From an uncultured Dehalococcoidia bacterium (GTDB lineage Bacteria > Chloroflexota > Dehalococcoidia > Dehalococcoidales > UBA3254), in contig CAITCX010000475.1 in the NCBI GenBank assembly GCA_903890885.1, positions 1 through 8,733 on the forward strand: a stretch of 8,733 nt of DNA, written 5' to 3'. Both the position numbers and the translations under genes were made by a program. The notes below the pieces were generated by a model. The model made no database searches. It saw only the letters and a list, made by a program, of their open reading frames with translations, and was not told the DNA's origin. Of the stretch, positions 6,031 to 8,733 are shown in pieces. The stretch's first letter is position 1; the number at the start of each line of letters is the position of its first letter.

Positions 6031-6213
6031 TCAGACTTGTCCAAAATACTGGTTTCCGATAATCCTGGACAGCACTGATTTTGGTAATAAAACTTGTTCA
6101 GGTCTAAGATTAATTTCCAGGTCAGCATCCAGTGCCTCGGCAACCTTATTAATTATTAAATACCTCCCGGTGTAAAAGTTGGACATTATATACGGGCCTG
6201 TTATACAATACAA
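6031..6213 (-). pseudogene. Possible remnant of an XRE-family helix-turn-helix (HigA-like antitoxin) gene
   Basis: The minus-strand frame ends at 6031 and encodes TGRYLIINKVAEALDADLEI followed by NLRPE. This resembles the last helices of XRE-type DNA-binding domains, where a G.Y..sl..L.kiAeAL...leI.l.P pattern is usual, especially in HigA-like antitoxins. The first half of such a domain, with the usual Q-x-x-x-A helix, is not recognisable upstream, although the frame stays open to about 6309, inside the ABC gene. No ribosome binding site supports the internal ATG at 6186 or the TTG at 6213. No toxin gene is adjacent. I therefore read it as a decayed 3' fragment rather than a working gene; a chance resemblance is still possible. 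Confidence 0.33.
6179..6207 (+). promoter_or_regulatory. Weak promoter candidate for the ABC exporter operon
   Basis: TTGGAC (6179-6184) and TATACA (6202-6207) are separated by 17 bases; an overlapping TACAAT (6204-6209) would be a better -10 but with a 19-base spacer. Neither version is close to full consensus. The operon needs a promoter in this region because the terminator at 5974-6010 separates it from the gene before it. Confidence 0.28.
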
Positions 6214-6288
6214 GCCGTTTACCGAAAAAGATTTAAATAAATTCTCTGTGGATATAAATATTCTGCAAAATGAAGAGTCAAAAGTAAT

Positions 6289-8043
6289 ATGAAAATAACT
6301 TTACGCCTTTTAGCCTACGTTAAATACCACTGGTTGGGGATGTTCTTCTCATTTATCCTGCTGGTAATGGCCACGGCCTCAGAACTTGTCATGCCTCGCT
6401 TTTTAGGGCAGGGCATAGATACCGCTCTTAATTCTGGAGCGCATAGTACGATAATCATGGATGCCATATTGGTCGTAGGTGCCGCTGCCATTACGGGTTT
6501 TGCCAACTTTGGCAGCCAATATTTGGCGCAGAGGACCTCTCAAAGCACGGCATATGACATGCGGAACGAGTTATATGACCATTTGCAACGGTTGAGCTTT
6601 GCTTACTATGACAAAGCCCAGACAGGTCAGATCCTGTCCCGTGCCACGGTGGATGTAGAAGCCGTCCGGGAGTTTATCGCCCGAGGAGTAACGGATACAA
6701 TACAAAATGTCTTGATGCTGATCGGCGTCTTGTATTTACTTTTTTCCCTGAACTGGCAGTTGGCTTTAATCACCGCCGTGTTTTTGCCACCAATCGGTTG
6801 GGTGGTTTACTATTTCGGTCATAGAGTAGGTCCTATGTGGCTCAAAGTCCAGCAAACGATGGGCGCCCTGGGTAATACCTTACAGGAAAACCTGATGGGT
6901 GTCAGAGTAGTCAAGGCTTTTTCCAGGCAAGAAGAGGAAAGCCGGAAATTTGATAAGGATGCCAGAATACTTTACGACCAGACCGTCTTTACAGCCAAAC
7001 AACAGGCCTTGAATATGCCGTTGATGTTTGTCTTGATGGGCATACCTGCAGGGGTGATCCTGTGGTATGGGGGCCGGCAGGTTATCGAGGGGACCCTGAC
7101 TGTGGGAGGTGTAACCCAGTTTATACTTTACCTGGGAATGCTAGCCTGGCCGATCCAGATGATGGGACAAACAGTTAACACCTATACTCGCTTCGTCTCC
7201 GGAGGGCAACGAATCCTGGAGATTCTGGACACCGAATCGGCAGTTAAAGACAAGCCCGGCGCAATGGCCCTGAACGGTGTCAAAGGGCGAATCTGTTTTG
7301 AAAATGTTAACTTTAGCTATACCGGCAACGAGGACACCCTCAGAGACATCAATTTTAGCGCCGAACCCGGACAAAAAGTGGCCCTGGTGGGCGGTTCCGG
7401 CAGCGGGAAGAGCACTATTACCCATTTGATGCTGAGGTTTTATGATGTCACAAGCGGACGCATTACCATTGATGGTGTGGATGTGCGGGATGTAACCTTA
7501 GCCTCAATGCGGCAACATATTGGCGTCGCACAGCAGGATGTATTTTTATTCAACGGTTCGATAAGAACTAATATTGGATTTGGACTACCTGAAGCCAGCA
7601 TGGAGCAGATAATCGCAGCGGCTAAAACCGCTCAAATCCATGATTTTGTTCAAAGCCTGCCAGAGGGATACGATACCTGGGTTGGAGAACGAGGTTTGAC
7701 CCTTTCCGGAGGAGAAAAACAGCGCATTGTAATCGCGCGGACCTTACTGATGAATCCCAGCGTTTTAATACTGGATGACTCGACCTCCAGTGTTGATGCC
7801 CGTACTGAACGCCTGATCCGCAACTCTCTGGAAGAATTGATCAAAGGCCGGACTACTTTCATAATCACCCACCGGCTGCAGGTCATCAGGAACGCCGACC
7901 TGATCCTGGTGCTGAAAGACGGACAGATCGTGGAAAAGGGCAAGCATGACGATCTTATCAACCAGAACGGAATATACCGACAAATATATTCGTCTCAACT
8001 CGACGCGGCTCAAAGTAACCTAAAAACTGTGGCGGAGGCTTAA
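6289..8043 (+). CDS. ABC exporter half-transporter, degenerate-site subunit (MdlA/LmrC/BmrC type)
   Basis: A 584-residue half-transporter of the MsbA/multidrug-lipid exporter type in the cytoplasmic membrane. Residues 1 to about 310 form the six-helix transmembrane domain (hydrophobic segments near 16-36, 56-76, 135-153, 158-178, 243-263 and 272-292). The ATPase domain shows A-loop Tyr344, Walker A GGSGSGKST (368-376, Lys374), Q-loop Gln416, an intact signature LSGGEKQR (472-479), Walker B VLILD ending in Asp496, D-loop SSVD (500-503) and H-loop His528. The residue after Walker B, normally the catalytic Glu, is Asp497. In heterodimeric exporters such as TM287/288, BmrCD and LmrCD this marks the subunit with the degenerate site, so the partner should be the adjacent gene. 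Substrate unknown: drugs, lipids or peptides are possible. The N-terminus matches family length, but the ribosome binding site is weak (AGAG, 11 bases away). Confidence 0.95.
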   Translation: MKITLRLLAYVKYHWLGMFFSFILLVMATASELVMPRFLGQGIDTALNSGAHSTIIMDAILVVGAAAITGFANFGSQYLAQRTSQSTAYDMRNELYDHLQRLSFAYYDKAQTGQILSRATVDVEAVREFIARGVTDTIQNVLMLIGVLYLLFSLNWQLALITAVFLPPIGWVVYYFGHRVGPMWLKVQQTMGALGNTLQENLMGVRVVKAFSRQEEESRKFDKDARILYDQTVFTAKQQALNMPLMFVLMGIPAGVILWYGGRQVIEGTLTVGGVTQFILYLGMLAWPIQMMGQTVNTYTRFVSGGQRILEILDTESAVKDKPGAMALNGVKGRICFENVNFSYTGNEDTLRDINFSAEPGQKVALVGGSGSGKSTITHLMLRFYDVTSGRITIDGVDVRDVTLASMRQHIGVAQQDVFLFNGSIRTNIGFGLPEASMEQIIAAAKTAQIHDFVQSLPEGYDTWVGERGLTLSGGEKQRIVIARTLLMNPSVLILDDSTSSVDARTERLIRNSLEELIKGRTTFIITHRLQVIRNADLILVLKDGQIVEKGKHDDLINQNGIYRQIYSSQLDAAQSNLKTVAEA

Positions 8044-8045
8044 TT

Positions 8046-8733
8046 ATGGCTAGCACAGGTCGCAGTAAAACGGGGACATCCAGCAAGGTACGTTTTCAGG
8101 GAGGAATGGATTCTACCGATGCCGGGGGAAGCAAGATAACCTATTTCGATGTGGTAAAGCGTTTGCCCGCATATCTGTCAAAGGTTAAAAAATGGATGGC
8201 TCTCGGAGGCGTTGGAGTAATTATTAACTCAGCGACTTCGGTGATTACTCCCCTGGCGGTTGCTCTGGCCACCAACAATATGATATCCGGTAATGTTTCC
8301 ATGCTGACCTGGGCAGCGATCGGATATATCGTCCTGACCCTGATAAACTGGGCGGGCCAGTATATGCAAATATCTTTCTTGACCTATGCCGGACAGCGTA
8401 CTCTGTACAAGATGCGCACGCAATTATTTGATCATTTGCAGATGATGCCTTTAAGTTTCTATGACAACAATAAGGTTGGCAAGATCATGTCCCGTGTCCA
8501 GAATGATGTCGGTCAATTACAGTCCCTGGTTTCCCAGGACATAATTACCCTGATGGCCAATGCTCTAACCCTGCTGACCATAGCAGCTATAATGCTCATC
8601 ATGAATGTAAAACTGGGACTCCTGACATTAACTTTCGTACCGGTCCTGGTTATCGTAGTGCTGTTCTGGCAAAGGCGTGCGCGGGATGCCTTTATGGATG
8701 CCCGTCAAACCATCGCTAGCGTTAATGACAAAA
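8046..8733 (+). CDS. ABC exporter half-transporter, partner subunit, N-terminal 229 residues (3' end outside the window)
   Basis: The second gene of the operon, starting two bases after the stop codon of the first. GGAGG (8034-8038), inside the end of the preceding gene, ends seven bases before the ATG, so the two should be translated together. The visible part is the start of a type I exporter transmembrane domain: a hydrophilic Ser/Gly/Lys-rich N-terminal extension of about 30 residues, then KRLPAYLSKVKKWMALGGV and hydrophobic segments near 57-80, 94-114, 176-192 and 195-213. The conserved coupling-helix stretch LFDHLQMMPLSFYDNNKVGKI (128-148) is typical of the family. The frame is open to the right edge and the ATPase domain is missing. 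It is expected to carry the catalytic Glu that its partner lacks. The long extension is typical of the second subunit of such pairs. A second ATG at 8106 is preceded too closely by GGAGG to be preferred. Confidence 0.93.
   Translation, partial: MASTGRSKTGTSSKVRFQGGMDSTDAGGSKITYFDVVKRLPAYLSKVKKWMALGGVGVIINSATSVITPLAVALATNNMISGNVSMLTWAAIGYIVLTLINWAGQYMQISFLTYAGQRTLYKMRTQLFDHLQMMPLSFYDNNKVGKIMSRVQNDVGQLQSLVSQDIITLMANALTLLTIAAIMLIMNVKLGLLTLTFVPVLVIVVLFWQRRARDAFMDARQTIASVNDK

Larger units (their letters stand above)
5953..6288. other. Intergenic region upstream of the ABC exporter operon
   Basis: The region holds the 5974-6010 terminator, the possible XRE remnant on the minus strand, and a weak promoter candidate for the ABC operon (6179-6207). 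Just before the first ABC gene is a five-codon frame, MKSQK, at 6270-6287, whose stop lies one base before the ABC start codon. It could allow translational coupling, but it has no ribosome binding site of its own and may be chance. Confidence 0.5.

Overview
The window looks like ordinary bacterial chromosome: strong AGGAGG-type ribosome binding sites, TTGACA/TATAAT-type promoters, short intergenic spaces with rho-independent terminators, and no phage, insertion sequence, CRISPR or RNA gene that I can recognise. Two lipoproteins with long Pro/Ser/Ala linkers, together with an asymmetric heterodimeric ABC exporter pair, would fit Bacillota or Chloroflexota (Dehalococcoidia-like). This is a weak inference, and no marker gene fixes the taxon.

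Layout. Positions 1-1476 (minus strand) hold the first 492 residues of a catalase-peroxidase, KatG, whose C-terminal part lies beyond the left edge. An AT-rich gap of about 570 bases follows; its right half carries a near-consensus promoter (1871-1899) for a plus-strand lipoprotein with a divergent PEBP (YbhB/YbcL-like) domain (2047-2922). A strong hairpin at 2961-2993 works in either direction and ends both that gene and the convergent single-domain cupin gene (3076-3438, minus). Next on the minus strand come a three-helix membrane protein (3694-4146) and, further upstream, a possible 32-residue one-helix peptide (4292-4390). A second strong promoter (4656-4684) drives a second lipoprotein, an SMP-30/gluconolactonase-like beta-propeller on a proline-rich stalk (4717-5952), closed by a perfect 12-bp hairpin (5974-6010). 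A short minus-strand frame (6031-6213) resembles the C-terminal half of an XRE-type helix-turn-helix domain and is probably a remnant. The right end is a two-gene operon of ABC exporter half-transporters (6289-8043, and 8046 to beyond the right edge).

How the genes may work together. The two ABC genes are clearly one unit: two bases separate them, and the first has an Asp in place of the catalytic Glu after Walker B, as in the degenerate half of heterodimeric exporters. The two lipoproteins share one architecture (lipid anchor, roughly 100-120 residue disordered stalk, globular domain) and similar promoters, so both should be displayed on the outer face of the cytoplasmic membrane. Both also have altered ligand or metal residues. 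KatG is a peroxide defence enzyme. Nothing in the sequence ties KatG, the cupin or the membrane proteins to one pathway. I do not see convincing evidence of a new multi-gene system here; the most unusual elements are the two divergent stalked lipoproteins and the small minus-strand frames.
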